In this document: one piece after another, positions 23,609-33,740 of the stretch | Numbering within the stretch: the first letter of the stretch is position 1 | How the letters are laid out: the number at the start of each line of letters is the position of its first letter | Origin: Brevundimonas bullata | GTDB taxonomy: Bacteria; Pseudomonadota; Alphaproteobacteria; Caulobacterales; Caulobacteraceae | Direction of reading: 5' to 3' | Assembly: GCF_014207965.1 (NCBI RefSeq) | Contig: NZ_JACHLM010000003.1 | Location: 558,001 to 622,000 of the forward strand | DNA length: 64,000 nt | The notes under the pieces: model-generated | Told to the model about the DNA's origin: nothing | Seen by the model: only the letters and a program-made list of their open reading frames with translations | The model's database searches: none | Translations under genes and position numbers: made by a program

Positions 23609-26600
23609 CAGAAACGCACCCGGATGCCGGTGGTCAGGTTTCTGCCCCCGTGGATGTAGATGGCGCTGTGATCCTCAAGATCTCCCGCCGGCGCCAGTTC
23701 TCCCGGCACGATCACGTTGCGCGCATTGTCGAACAGGTTCCGCACCGAGAAGAAGGCTTCCCACCCGCCTTCCAGGCGATAGCTGCCGGACAGGTTGGTG
23801 TCCCAATAGGCGTCGAACCAGGAGGGCGTGGTCGAACGGTATTTCTGGTCCGTCCAGACATTGTTCATGAACAGCTTCACCGGCCCCTTGCGATAGGACA
23901 GGGACAGGGTGGCCAGTTTGTCGGCCACCCGCACGATGGGGATGTCGGGATCATTCTTCATGAACGAGCCGCGTACAGACAGGCCGTCCAGCACACCCGG
24001 CAGATAGCTCATCTCGTGGCTGAATTCGAACTCATAGCCCTGGATGTTGATGGCTTCGCCGTCGACGGTGCGGGTGGTTTCAAAGATATAGTCGGCGTAA
24101 TCGTCGCCGGTGTAGCCGAACTCCTCCGCGGTCAGCTCGACCGTCTGGAACAGGCCCTTGATCTTGTTGCGATAGTAACCGACGGCGATCATGCCGACGG
24201 GTTCAAAATAGTGCGATACGCGCACCGAGTAGTTGTCGGACAGCTCCGGCTCCAGCCCTGGATTCGGCGCGCGGACGATCCGGTTCACATCATCAACGCT
24301 CCAGACGCCGGCCAGTTGGCTGACTTCCGGCCTGCGGATGGTGCGGCTGAAGCCGACCTGCAGATCCGTATTCTCGGTAACGGCGAACTTGGCTGAGGCG
24401 CTGGGGAAGAAGTGATCATACTCGCCCCGCCGATCCGCCATCGGCAGGCTCAGATACTGATACTTCAACCCCTCGATCGTCGTGGCGCGCCCCGTGGTTG
24501 CGCTCACGGCATAGCCGGCGGCCGCTACCTCCTCCGGCGACCGGGCGTCAGCCTCGCGCGCGGAGGTCTCTGTTCGCTCCCAGCGCAGGCCGGCGCGCAG
24601 CTTGAGCCGGGGCGTCAGTTCCGCCGTAGCCATGGCGTAGGCTGCGTCGGTCGCCTCTTCAAAGTGACGACGGTTGGCGACGTTGGCGTTGTACCAGTTG
24701 GTCGGAGACAGCACCTGGGCCCAGTCGCCCGGATTGTTCAGGTACATCTGACCCAGCTTGTACATGCTGGGCAGATAGAACTCGCTGTAGCCGTTCAGCG
24801 TCGTGATCGAGATCCCGCTATCGGCGTAGGAGCCCTGGTTGGTGCTCTGTATGGCCTGCAACAACTGGCCGTTCGAAAGGGCGCCGACGTACTTGTACAG
24901 ATAGTTGTCCGACTGATTGTCATAGTCGTATTCGCCCGTCTGGCTCTTTATGCCGGTCTTGAACACGACAGGCATGGCGCCGATGTCGGTCGCATAGGTC
25001 AGGTTCAAGGCCCCGCCGGTCATCTTCACCTCGGCTGCGCTGGCGTTGCGCAGCCGGATCGTCGGCGTGCCGGCAATGCTGAACGACGAGGCCTGGCTCC
25101 AGTCCGGTCCGCTCACCTGTTGGATGCGCCACGCCTGCCCGAAGTAGTCGCCCGGTGCGCGTGTCGCCGAGAAGTTGCCGGTGGAAACCGGCAGGGTGGT
25201 CATGGTGTAGACCGCCCCCTTCTCGCCGAGCGGATCATAGGTGCCGGTCGAGCTGGAATAGGCCAGATGGCCGTCAACCCTCAGCCCGCCGCGTTGATAC
25301 TCGAAGCCGGGCACCAGATTGCGCCCCTGCCCCTTCTTGAATGTAACGGTGTTTTCCGCCGTCATCGTCGTGACGCCGGCCGGCTGCTGGGTCGTAAAAT
25401 CGAAGACGGAATCCCCCTGAACGCCGCGCGTGCGAGAGCCCGTGGTGAACAACGGCGAGGTCGATCCCGCCCAGATCGTTCCCCGGTTCAGCATGGCGAC
25501 TATGGACAGGGTCAGGTTGTCGGTCGCTCGGAAATCTACGTTCAGCGACGCCGACGCCCGCGAAATCTCGCGCGTTCCCATGGCCGTCTCGATGCTGTTG
25601 ATCGCCAGCGGCGCGGGGTTCGCCGCCGTCTTCACATAGTTGCGGCTGAGCGTGATCTGCTCCTGCTCGGCGTACAAGTTGGACACGCTGGCCGAGGCCA
25701 CCACCCCCAGGCGACGACCGAAGAAGACGTCGGAATACTCGACCTGCGCATTGGGCAGGAAGCGCTGATCGCCGTAGCCCCCCTCCGCCGGCCCCGTGCG
25801 GCGGCTGTCGTCCCACTGGTTCGAATGGGTGGTCGCACTGACCTGGGCCATGATCCGACGCCCACGACGGTCGAAGGCGCGCTTGGTGCGGACATTGATG
25901 GTGCCTGCGGGTGCGTTGGCGTCGACATCGGCGCTGACGGTCTTGGATATTTCGATCGAGTCCAGGCCGCTCAGCGACATCTGTTCGAAGCTGAACGAAC
26001 GAGACGCGCCTGCGCCGTCATTGGCGTCGGCAGACGCCAGATTGACCCCGTTCAGCGTCACACCCGTGTAGGCCGACGGCATGCCCCTCAGCGAAACCGT
26101 CCGTACTGTTCCGTCGCCTATGCTGTCCGTATCGACGCCCGGCATGAACTTGATGAACTCACCCGGATTTCCCTCCGAGATGTCGCCGTAGGATTCGGCG
26201 GACAGGCTGTTCTTGATGTCCATCGACTGGCGCTGGGACATAATGGCCCGCGCATCGCCCTCTCGCACGCCGACAACGACGACGTCGCTGACCCGCACCG
26301 CGTCGCTCATCCGCGCCATGGCGACATTCAGGCGCGCCGCTTGCCCGTCAGACACGACGACCTCGGACACCTGATCAGGATAGCCGGAGAAGCTGACCGT
26401 TATCTGCGCCGGGCCGGCGGCCAGGTCCGTCAGCCGAAAGGCGCCGCCCTCCCCCGAGGTCACGGTACGCTTGACGCCTTCGGCGTCCACAACCTGCACG
26501 CTGGCGTTGCGCATATACTCGCCCGTCGCCGGGTCGATCACCGCACCCGTGATCTGGCCCCTGCCCGCGCGAGCCTGGGCCGCGCTGACGCCGAGCGTCA

Positions 26601-26895
26601 GGGTGCGGCCCGTGTCGGAAGTGATGACCAGGCCGGACCCTCGCAGCGCCAGGCGGACGCCCTCGCGGGCGTCATAGGCGCCGGTGACGGCGGACACTCG
26701 CCGGCCGACGAGATCGGCCCGGGCCGCCAGAATCTGCAGTTCGGCCTGACGACCCAATTCGGGCACGCCGCTTTGCGCGGCCTGCGCCTCGACATTGAAC
26801 CGGCGGCTTTGGGCGGACGCCGGGTCCGACGCCATGATCGCCATCACTGAAACGCTTGCGGCCAGCACGGCCTTCACACCAACCATCGAACTCAT
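23608..26895 (-). CDS. TonB-dependent receptor with STN signalling domain
   Basis: A 1,095-residue outer-membrane transporter. After a signal peptide ending at about SAQS comes an STN domain (about residues 30-95, ELQILAARADLVGRRV), which contacts FecR-type anti-sigma factors. A carboxypeptidase-regulatory-like domain follows (ITGAVIDPATGEYMRNASV). The plug has VRTVSLRGMPSAYTGVTLNG and NAPAGTINVRTKRAFD. A large beta-barrel ends in a terminal Phe (NLTTGIRVRF). It resembles the long receptors common in Caulobacterales and sphingomonads that import organic nutrients. The ATG at 26895 with CGGGGA upstream is preferred to GTG at 26919. Cargo is unknown; the coupled phoD suggests a phosphate ester or its product. 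Confidence 0.9.
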   Translation of the reverse strand: MSSMVGVKAVLAASVSVMAIMASDPASAQSRRFNVEAQAAQSGVPELGRQAELQILAARADLVGRRVSAVTGAYDAREGVRLALRGSGLVITSDTGRTLTLGVSAAQARAGRGQITGAVIDPATGEYMRNASVQVVDAEGVKRTVTSGEGGAFRLTDLAAGPAQITVSFSGYPDQVSEVVVSDGQAARLNVAMARMSDAVRVSDVVVVGVREGDARAIMSQRQSMDIKNSLSAESYGDISEGNPGEFIKFMPGVDTDSIGDGTVRTVSLRGMPSAYTGVTLNGVNLASADANDGAGASRSFSFEQMSLSGLDSIEISKTVSADVDANAPAGTINVRTKRAFDRRGRRIMAQVSATTHSNQWDDSRRTGPAEGGYGDQRFLPNAQVEYSDVFFGRRLGVVASASVSNLYAEQEQITLSRNYVKTAANPAPLAINSIETAMGTREISRASASLNVDFRATDNLTLSIVAMLNRGTIWAGSTSPLFTTGSRTRGVQGDSVFDFTTQQPAGVTTMTAENTVTFKKGQGRNLVPGFEYQRGGLRVDGHLAYSSSTGTYDPLGEKGAVYTMTTLPVSTGNFSATRAPGDYFGQAWRIQQVSGPDWSQASSFSIAGTPTIRLRNASAAEVKMTGGALNLTYATDIGAMPVVFKTGIKSQTGEYDYDNQSDNYLYKYVGALSNGQLLQAIQSTNQGSYADSGISITTLNGYSEFYLPSMYKLGQMYLNNPGDWAQVLSPTNWYNANVANRRHFEEATDAAYAMATAELTPRLKLRAGLRWERTETSAREADARSPEEVAAAGYAVSATTGRATTIEGLKYQYLSLPMADRRGEYDHFFPSASAKFAVTENTDLQVGFSRTIRRPEVSQLAGVWSVDDVNRIVRAPNPGLEPELSDNYSVRVSHYFEPVGMIAVGYYRNKIKGLFQTVELTAEEFGYTGDDYADYIFETTRTVDGEAINIQGYEFEFSHEMSYLPGVLDGLSVRGSFMKNDPDIPIVRVADKLATLSLSYRKGPVKLFMNNVWTDQKYRSTTPSWFDAYWDTNLSGSYRLEGGWEAFFSVRNLFDNARNVIVPGELAPAGDLEDHSAIYIHGGRNLTTGIRVRF

Positions 26896-26995
26896 TCCGC
26901 ATCCCCGAGCATCAACCACACTCGACGGACCACGATGAGCCAGACTCAGCTCCCCTCCACTTTAGAGCCGAAGTTTATTGTGAAGATTTGACGAC

Positions 26996-27937
26996 CTATG
27001 ACGGGTCGCCGAGCACAATTTTATCCGGATACACGCCAATATTCACATTAAGTACCTGAGCGCTCGCGCGCGCAAAGCCTTCAGCGTCGCGCGCATTGAA
27101 TACGCCGACGACACGCTCGCCCGAAATGGCGGGGGCAACCTGGATGACCTTTTGGCTGTAGCGATTAAACTCTTCCGCGGCGTCGCCCAGGCGCTCGCCA
27201 TCCAGCATGATCAGGCCGTCGCGCCAGGCGAGACGACGCTGCAGTTGCTCATCCTGTAGCCGGGAAACCAGAGGCCCTTGGGCAGAGGTCAGGCGCATGG
27301 CTTCGCCCTGGCGCAAGACGGCCCTTGCGCCCGCCGGCCCCCGCACCTTCACAACGCCTTCCGACACCATGACGTCGGTGAAGCCGCGCTCCTTTCGCAC
27401 GGAGAAGGCGGTGCCGACGGCCGTGACGGTGGCCGAGCCTGCTGTCACGACAAAGGGCCGCGCGACATCCTTTTCGACCTGGAACCAAGCCTCGCCCTGT
27501 CGCAGTTCGACGCTCCGCTTCTGCTCGGAATACCTCACGGCGATTTCAGCGTCGGCGTTCATCACCGTGCGCGAACCGTCCTCCAACGCCAGACGCCGCA
27601 CCTCTTCGCGCGTCGTGCGATATGTGCGGCGATTGATCAGCGCCACGCCGACGCCGGTCAGAGCCACGCTGGCGGCCAGCGCCCCTCCCGCCAGAAAACC
27701 CCGACGGCCCAGATAGGGCGAGTAGCCCGTGGACTGATCCTGTGACGCCCCCGGCCTCTGCACGCCGACCGCCGTCGCCCAGACCGCGCCGGCTCGCACG
27801 AAGGCTGAGTCGTGGCGGGGGTCCAGCGCGCGCCACTGTTCGAGACTCGCACGTTCACTGTCCGTCAGACCTCGGTCGTCGGCGACGACCCAGTCCGCGG
27901 CGCGGCGCTCGATTTCCATATCGCCGTTCACCACCAT
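26996..27937 (-). CDS. FecR family anti-sigma factor/signal transducer
   Basis: A 313-residue inner-membrane protein. The N-terminal cytoplasmic segment (about 1-75, with AADWVVADDRGLTDSERASLEQW) binds the sigma factor. A single transmembrane helix lies at about 82-101 (GALAASVALTGVGVALI). The periplasmic FecR domain (RLALEDGSRTVMNADAEIAVRY, FVVTAGSATVTAVGTAFSVR) would receive the signal from the receptor STN domain. It overlaps the sigma gene by 10 bases and is followed by the receptor after about 100 bp. Confidence 0.93.
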   Translation of the reverse strand: MVVNGDMEIERRAADWVVADDRGLTDSERASLEQWRALDPRHDSAFVRAGAVWATAVGVQRPGASQDQSTGYSPYLGRRGFLAGGALAASVALTGVGVALINRRTYRTTREEVRRLALEDGSRTVMNADAEIAVRYSEQKRSVELRQGEAWFQVEKDVARPFVVTAGSATVTAVGTAFSVRKERGFTDVMVSEGVVKVRGPAGARAVLRQGEAMRLTSAQGPLVSRLQDEQLQRRLAWRDGLIMLDGERLGDAAEEFNRYSQKVIQVAPAISGERVVGVFNARDAEGFARASAQVLNVNIGVYPDKIVLGDPS

Positions 27938-28494
27938 GCGCGGCGCTTCCCTCGCCCCACACTCTCAGCCTCGGCGTCGTTCTGATCCGCAGCCTCCCTC
28001 AGCGCGGCCAGGAGCAAGCGCAAGGCCGTGGCCGCACGCTTCTCGATCGTGCTCTCCGGGACGCCCAGCCGACGAGCGATCTCCTTTTGCGACAGGCCTT
28101 CTATCCGGCGCATCCACAGCACCTGACGCGGTTTCTCGGGCAGGGACTGAATCATTTTGACGACATGCCGCAGCTCATCCCGATCCGCCGCAACCCGCTC
28201 CGGGTCGGGCTCCTCATCTACGATGAATGTCTCGCCGATATCCGCCACGACCGTCATGGGCGTCAAACGCGCCCGTCGCATGTGCTCGAGCACAATGCTG
28301 CGCGCGACGGTGAAGAAATAGGCGCGCGGTTCCCGGATAGCGTCGACGCAAGCCAGGGCCGAGAACCTGGCGTAGGCCTCCTGAATGACGTCATCCTCAT
28401 CGACCACCGACAGCGACGAATGACGCAGCCAACGCCGGACGTCGCTTTCATGAGGCGTGATGCTGGCGGCGATCCACGCAATCCTGTCTGGCAC
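27928..28494 (-). CDS. ECF RNA polymerase sigma factor, FecI type
   Basis: A 188-residue sigma factor. Region 2 is VDEDDVIQEAYARFSAL with REPRAYFFTVARSIVLEHMRR. Region 4 is LPEKPRQVLWMRRIEGLSQKEIARRLGVPESTIEKR, typical of FecI-like ECF factors. The start is GTG at 28494 with GGAG about 7 bases upstream. It is the first gene of a fecI-fecR-receptor-phoD cluster and should direct transcription of the receptor and phoD when the receptor binds cargo, by analogy with ferric citrate signalling. The cognate promoter in the 100-bp gap before the receptor could not be identified with confidence. Confidence 0.93.
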   Translation of the reverse strand: MPDRIAWIAASITPHESDVRRWLRHSSLSVVDEDDVIQEAYARFSALACVDAIREPRAYFFTVARSIVLEHMRRARLTPMTVVADIGETFIVDEEPDPERVAADRDELRHVVKMIQSLPEKPRQVLWMRRIEGLSQKEIARRLGVPESTIEKRAATALRLLLAALREAADQNDAEAESVGRGKRRAWW

Positions 28495-28752
28495 AACCCG
28501 CTCCGATCAAAGAAGGCTGGCCTCTAGGCGGCGCTCGCAATGGTTTTGCGACAATACCAAAGTTGCGGGGGTTCGGTCAGGAGAGGGCTGAGCGGTGTAG
28601 CCGCTGCTTACGCCCTTGGGTCCAGTGCTGGACGGCGTAGTTCAGCCCCTGCTCGAGCTGCTAGGACTGAAGCTGAGCGAGGCCGCTGTGCGTTTGCACG
28701 CGGTCCAGTGCCCGACCCAAGATCGGACGCCGGTGCTGGTTGGACAGGAAAG

Positions 28753-28776
28753 GACGGGCCAAAGGCCCCGCCCGTC
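28753..28776 (-). terminator. candidate terminator after the M23 peptidase gene
   Basis: On the minus strand, GACGGGC and GCCCGTC pair around a 10-base loop and are followed by CTTTCCTG. The stem covers the peptidase stop codon. The T tract is short, so termination may be partial. Confidence 0.5.
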
Positions 28777-30130
28777 AACCTTCGACGGAACGCAGACCCG
28801 AAGCCGAGGCCTGTTGCACCACCGGACGGCGCTGGCCGCCGGCGGCGATGACCCGGTCGATGCGGCTCTTTTCGGCGCGGAAGGCGGCGAGGTCCGAGCC
28901 CGTCAGAACGGTGCCCTCCTGGGTCTTCACGCCAGCCGGATTGATCCGTCGTCCGCCGCGCCAGATTTCATAGTGCAGGTGCGGGCCGGTGGATGCGCCG
29001 GTCGAACCGACATAGGCGACGATCTGACCTTGCGACACGCGCTGACCCGCGCGGATGCCCGAGCCATAGCGCGACAGGTGACCGTAGCCGCTTTCCAGAC
29101 CGTTCGAGTGACGGATGCGCAGCCAGTTGCCGTAGCCGCCCCAGCGACGGGCCTCGACGACCACGCCGTCGGCGGGCGCCACAATGGGCGTGCCTGTGGT
29201 GGCCGCAAAATCCATGCCCTGGTGCATCTTGCGATAGCCCGAGATGGGGTGGGTGCGGACGCCGAAGTTGGAACTGACGCGGCGGAAGCTTTGCAGCGGC
29301 GTGCGCATCATGGCCGAACGCGTGTTCTTGCCGGTGGCGTCGAAATACTCCGCCGTCTTGGAGCCGGGGCGCTGGAAGCGATAGAAGGCGTGGCCCTTGA
29401 GCTCGGCGTAAAGGAGGTCGCCGGTCTCGACGGTGCGGCCGGCTTCGGTCACCGACCTGTCGAAGACCAGGGTGAACTCGTCAGACGCCTTGACGTCGCG
29501 CTGCATGTCGAACTTGTGCGCGAACAGCTGGCTGGCGCGGCGGACGACCGCCGAGGTGGCGCCCAGTTCGCGGGCGCTGGCCGACAGCGAACGCTGGACC
29601 TTGTCGTTGGCGACGACGGTTTCGTGCGTCACCTTCTCGTCGAGGGCGCGCAGACGAAGGGCGCCGTCGAAACTGCGCGACACGGTCAACTGGCTGGCCG
29701 GGCCGGTGCGCATGGTCAGGCCGATCAGGCGGGCGTCGCCCCGGCCGCCGCGCGGCTTGGAGACGGCGGTTTCGAATTTCAGGCCCGCGCGCAGGTCCTT
29801 GAGATCAAAGGCGCTGGCGATGGTGGCGGCGACGGCGCTGGCTTCTTCGGCGCCGATGCCGGTGCGGCGCACGGCCTGCTCGAAGGTTTCGCCGCGGCGG
29901 ATTTGTACGGGGATGGCCTCCGGAGCCGTCAGACCGGCGGGCGCGCCAGCGGCGGCATAGGCCTGGGTCTCAAGATAGGCGATCTGTTCCGAAGTCAGCG
30001 CGGGAACTTCCTCGGCGCGGACGGGTTCATAGGCTTGACCCGCCACAAGGGCGATGGCCACAGCCGCAGCTGTCGTCAGGAGATGCGGCGCAAGCCGCAT
30101 GGGCTGGCGGCGCGGATCGAACTGAGCCAT
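28775..30130 (-). CDS. M23 family peptidoglycan metallo-endopeptidase
   Basis: A 451-residue envelope protein. It has a signal sequence or membrane anchor at about 12-32, a helical and OapA/LysM-like middle domain (about 60-270), and a C-terminal LytM/peptidase_M23 domain (about 285-390). The zinc site is HQGMDFAATTGTPI (His and Asp) and GPHLHYEIW (His-x-His). FGVRTHPISGYRKMHQG is the classic entry to this domain. Enzymes of this kind cut peptide cross-links in peptidoglycan during growth and division (MepM-like). All metal ligands are present, so it should be active rather than a LytM regulator. Divergent from ydbH. Confidence 0.92.
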   Translation of the reverse strand: MAQFDPRRQPMRLAPHLLTTAAAVAIALVAGQAYEPVRAEEVPALTSEQIAYLETQAYAAAGAPAGLTAPEAIPVQIRRGETFEQAVRRTGIGAEEASAVAATIASAFDLKDLRAGLKFETAVSKPRGGRGDARLIGLTMRTGPASQLTVSRSFDGALRLRALDEKVTHETVVANDKVQRSLSASARELGATSAVVRRASQLFAHKFDMQRDVKASDEFTLVFDRSVTEAGRTVETGDLLYAELKGHAFYRFQRPGSKTAEYFDATGKNTRSAMMRTPLQSFRRVSSNFGVRTHPISGYRKMHQGMDFAATTGTPIVAPADGVVVEARRWGGYGNWLRIRHSNGLESGYGHLSRYGSGIRAGQRVSQGQIVAYVGSTGASTGPHLHYEIWRGGRRINPAGVKTQEGTVLTGSDLAAFRAEKSRIDRVIAAGGQRRPVVQQASASGLRSVEG

Positions 30131-30358
30131 CGGTCCCCGGCAATCGACGACGCCCTACTGGCGCCAAACCATTCGAATCGTGGATCGCGCCCCGGCAGCC
30201 CCGAAAACGCGAAGCGAGCGATATAGCCCGTCTGTTCCATCTTGGGAAGCGCGGAGGTTACAATTGGTTAACTCGGCTGGAGCGACACCAAGTATTCCAC
30301 TGTTTTTCATGAATCATCGGCGATGAACGGCCCTTTTCTGGCCTTGCTTGACTGAACA

Positions 30359-33300
30359 GTGACTGAAGCGCCACGCTTCAGTGTTTATGCGGCCACAACT
30401 GTTGTCCGCGAGCAATCTGTGGCGTTGTCGCCCCATCCTTCCGCCGACCACCGCCGAGCGCCTTTGACCGACGAAACTCCTTCGCCCCAGCCCGAACCCA
30501 GACAGCCTCGCCGGGGCGCGCGTTCCGCCGTCAGGACGGCGCTGATCGTCCTGCTGATCGGCATCCTGCTGCTGATGGTGCTGGCCGCCGCTCTCTATCT
30601 GAACCGCCGCGCCGCCGCGCGCGAGTTGTTGGTCGGCTGGCTCGACCGCAAGGGGATCGACGCCGACGTCGAGGTCGAACAGCTCGAGATCGACGGCTTC
30701 GTCGGCAAGATCAGCATCGGCGATCCTCGCAACCCTGACTTCAAGGTCGCACGAGTCGAAGTCGACTACGCCCTGGGCATGCCGTGGTCCCAGAACGGGC
30801 TGGGTGTGACCCCCAGCCGCATCCGTCTGGTTCGCCCTCTGGCTCGCGCCAGTTGGAAGGCCGGCAAGTTCTCGCTGGGTTCGCTAGACCCGCTGATCGA
30901 AGAGTTCACCGCCAAGCCGCCACGCCCCGACCAGCGCGCCCCCTTGGTCATTATCGAGGGCGGCCGCGCCCGCATCGACACTGAATACGGTCCCGTGCAA
31001 GTTCTGGCCGACGCCCGCGTCGACGACAGCAAGTTGATGCGCCTGAGCGCTCGCCTACCCGCCGCCTCTCTGAAAAGCGGCGAGACCGAAGCGCGCGGCC
31101 TGAGCGCTGTCGTCGATCTGACCACCACCGGCGACCGGGTGGCGCTGAAGGTCGAGGCCGCCGCCGACCACTTCACCGTGGGTGACGCGGGCGGGACCGC
31201 GGCCCGACTGAGCCTGACCGGCGACCTGCCCTATCCCGATCTGAAGAGACGTCGCGGCGACGGTCGCGCCGTCATCGCCGCCCGCCTGACCGCCGACGCC
31301 CTCTCGGCGGGCGGAATTGAAAGCCGCAAGGCCCATGCCACGCTGGACTTTGACGGCCTGACCGAAGGCTGGATCGAGACCTTCCAGATTATCGGCAAGG
31401 GCCAGACGCGGATGCGGGCCCAGCATCTGAGCGGACAGGGACTGGAGACGCGCGGCGCCGAACTGGCCCTCAGCCGCGCTGACATCATGGTGAAACGCGG
31501 CCAGCGGGGGCTGGAATGGCGTGTCGCCTCGCCCGCCGTGATCCGGCTGGCAAGCGGATCGGCGGCCGGAACCCGATTGAGTCAGGCTGTTCTGACCTCC
31601 GACGGCCTGACGGCGGGCGGACGCGACGACGCCTTTGAAGCGCAGGGGCCGCTGGCGCTGAGCGCCGGGCAGTTGGTCTCGGGCGACCTCAGCCTGAGTC
31701 AGGCGCGCGGACGGCTGGATCTGGATCTGGTGCGCGACGGCGTGACCCGAATGAGAGCAACCGGCGCCCTGTCCGCCGCCCGCGCCTCATGGCCCGGCCT
31801 CGGCGCGCCGACCCGTGACGACCTGCCCGAGATGGCCGAGTTAAAGCGGGCGATGGGCGCCTTTGGTCTTGATGCGCCAGGGGTGAGGCTGGCCGCCGGC
31901 AGCGCGGGGACAGAACTGATCCTGACCCGCCCGATGACAGCCCGCCCCGCAAACGGCGGCGTCCTGACGCTGACACCCGCCAAGACGCCCCTCTTCGCAG
32001 CCCAAGCCGGTCAAGCAGGCGGCGGCGCCCTCGGCCTCACCTCGCAACGCGGAGGCGGCCTGCCCGAAGCCCAGATTGTCGTGCCGTCGTGGAGTCTGAC
32101 GCCCGGCGGCTTCCGCGCCACGCTGGATGGCAAGGCGGCGCTCGACTTCGGTCCCGCGCGCAACATCACCCTGGCGACCCAGGGCGAGTTGGTCTCGAAC
32201 GGCGGACGGCTGACCTATACGACCCGCGACTGCATCCCCCTCAGCGTCGAGCGGCTGGAATTGGGGGAGAACGACGTGACCGACATCAACGGTCGCTTCT
32301 GCCCCGCCGAGACCCCGCTGATCATGGTCGCGAACGGGGCCTGGCGGGCGCAAGGCGCCTTGGCCGATGTCGACGCCACCGCCCCCTTCCTGGCCATGCG
32401 CTTCTCGGACGCGCAGGGACGGCTGGTCGTGGACGGCAAGCCCGCCGGCCTGTCGATGACCGCGACGGTCAGCCGCGCCCAGGTCGCCGACACCACCACT
32501 CCGCTGCGCTTCCTGCCGCTGAAGGCGGTCGGCGAGGCCAGACTCAACGGCGATGTCTGGAGCGGCGGCTTCGACCTGACCCGTCTGGAGCACGCCATCG
32601 GCCGCATTAGCCTGCGCCACGACGGCCAGGCCGAGGCTGGCGGCGTGACCATCAGCGCGCCCGACCTGGCCTTCAGCCAGTACGGCTTGCAGCCCAGCGA
32701 CCTCAGCCCCCTGGCCGCCGACTATCTGAAGTCGCCGGTTGAGGGCTCGGCCGGGTTCGAGGGACGCATCGACTGGTCGCCGACGACCGCGACCAGTTCG
32801 GGCGTCGTGACCATCCCCGAGCTCGACTTCACCAGTCCGGCAGGCAAGGTCCAGGGGATGAAGGGCCGGATCGAATTCACCAGCCTGACCCCGCTGATCA
32901 CCGCCCCCGATCAGGTGCTGACCATCAACCGGCTGGAAACCGTCACCCCCCTGACCGATCTGGAGTTGCGCTTCGCGCTCGACGAAAAATTCCTCAGTCT
33001 GGCGGGCGGCAAGATCGAGGCGGCGGGCGGCCGCATCAGCATCGAAACCATCAACGTCCCCCTGACGCCGGGCGAGGCCTGGGGCGGAGTGATCCTGGTC
33101 GAACAGGTTCAGTTGAACGAGCTGATGAAGAGCGCCAACCTGCAGGACAAGGCCCAGCTCGACGCCGTGGTCTCGGGCCGCCTGCCCTTCACCTACGCCC
33201 CCGACGTGGGCTGGCGGATCAGCGGCGGCATCCTGAACGCCGTGCGCCCCGGTCGCCTGTCGATCCAACCCGAGGTCTTCGACGATCTGGACGCTGGCGC

Positions 33301-33652
33301 GGCCGCGGTCGAAGGCGAGACGCCGCTGCCGCCCAACACCATGCAGGATCTCGCCTATCAAGCGATGCAGGATCTGGCGATCAGCGACCTGAGCGCCAAG
33401 GTCAACAGCCTGGACGCCGGGCGACTGGGGGTCCGCTTCCATATCCATGGCCGCCACGACCCGCCGGAACGCCAGCAGCTGCGCCTGAGCTGGATCGAAG
33501 TGATCCGCCGCGACTTCCTCAAGAAGAAGCTGCCCCTGCCGTCCGACACGCCGATCGACCTGACGCTGGACACGACCTGGAACGCCAACCAGATCGTGTC
33601 CGACCTGCTGGAATATGCGCGTCGCGGCGAAACGCCCAAAGTCGCCCCTTGA
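30359..33652 (+). CDS. ydbH: YdbH-like AsmA/TAM-type intermembrane lipid transport protein
   Basis: A protein of about 1,097 residues anchored by one N-terminal helix (about 60-82, LIVLLIGILLLMVLAAALY) with a long periplasmic beta-rich body. The C-terminal segment (LPFTYAPDVGWRISGGILN, then LTLDTTWNANQIVSDLLEY) is the YdbH domain end. E. coli YdbH is an AsmA-like bridge that moves phospholipids between inner and outer membranes together with YnbE and YdbL. Exactly those two genes follow here. The true start is uncertain: GTG at 30359 has no clear ribosome site, and later TTG codons at about 30,425 or 30,463 would also keep the membrane helix. Confidence 0.88.
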   Translation: MTEAPRFSVYAATTVVREQSVALSPHPSADHRRAPLTDETPSPQPEPRQPRRGARSAVRTALIVLLIGILLLMVLAAALYLNRRAAARELLVGWLDRKGIDADVEVEQLEIDGFVGKISIGDPRNPDFKVARVEVDYALGMPWSQNGLGVTPSRIRLVRPLARASWKAGKFSLGSLDPLIEEFTAKPPRPDQRAPLVIIEGGRARIDTEYGPVQVLADARVDDSKLMRLSARLPAASLKSGETEARGLSAVVDLTTTGDRVALKVEAAADHFTVGDAGGTAARLSLTGDLPYPDLKRRRGDGRAVIAARLTADALSAGGIESRKAHATLDFDGLTEGWIETFQIIGKGQTRMRAQHLSGQGLETRGAELALSRADIMVKRGQRGLEWRVASPAVIRLASGSAAGTRLSQAVLTSDGLTAGGRDDAFEAQGPLALSAGQLVSGDLSLSQARGRLDLDLVRDGVTRMRATGALSAARASWPGLGAPTRDDLPEMAELKRAMGAFGLDAPGVRLAAGSAGTELILTRPMTARPANGGVLTLTPAKTPLFAAQAGQAGGGALGLTSQRGGGLPEAQIVVPSWSLTPGGFRATLDGKAALDFGPARNITLATQGELVSNGGRLTYTTRDCIPLSVERLELGENDVTDINGRFCPAETPLIMVANGAWRAQGALADVDATAPFLAMRFSDAQGRLVVDGKPAGLSMTATVSRAQVADTTTPLRFLPLKAVGEARLNGDVWSGGFDLTRLEHAIGRISLRHDGQAEAGGVTISAPDLAFSQYGLQPSDLSPLAADYLKSPVEGSAGFEGRIDWSPTTATSSGVVTIPELDFTSPAGKVQGMKGRIEFTSLTPLITAPDQVLTINRLETVTPLTDLELRFALDEKFLSLAGGKIEAAGGRISIETINVPLTPGEAWGGVILVEQVQLNELMKSANLQDKAQLDAVVSGRLPFTYAPDVGWRISGGILNAVRPGRLSIQPEVFDDLDAGAAAVEGETPLPPNTMQDLAYQAMQDLAISDLSAKVNSLDAGRLGVRFHIHGRHDPPERQQLRLSWIEVIRRDFLKKKLPLPSDTPIDLTLDTTWNANQIVSDLLEYARRGETPKVAP

Positions 33653-33740
33653 GATACGGCGCCGCTTTGTTCAGAACCCATTCACCCGCGACGGCGTTAG
33701 ATCGTCACGACCTCAACCGCCGCCTTCGGAGTTCGGCCCC

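Noticed and set aside
22082..26850. Very long plus-strand open frames (about 500 and 810 codons) opposite phoD and the TonB receptor
   Set aside because: Their peptides are Arg/Gly/His-rich translations of the antisense of clearly real genes; GC-rich third positions keep the opposite strand open. The same applies to 28,616-30,226, 31,841-33,457, 39,818-41,653, 41,562-43,361 and 61,448-63,061.
30256..30273. Possible CtrA site (TTAC-N6-TTAA) between the M23 peptidase and ydbH
   Set aside because: One half-site is imperfect and the spacing is 6 rather than the usual 7; too weak to annotate.
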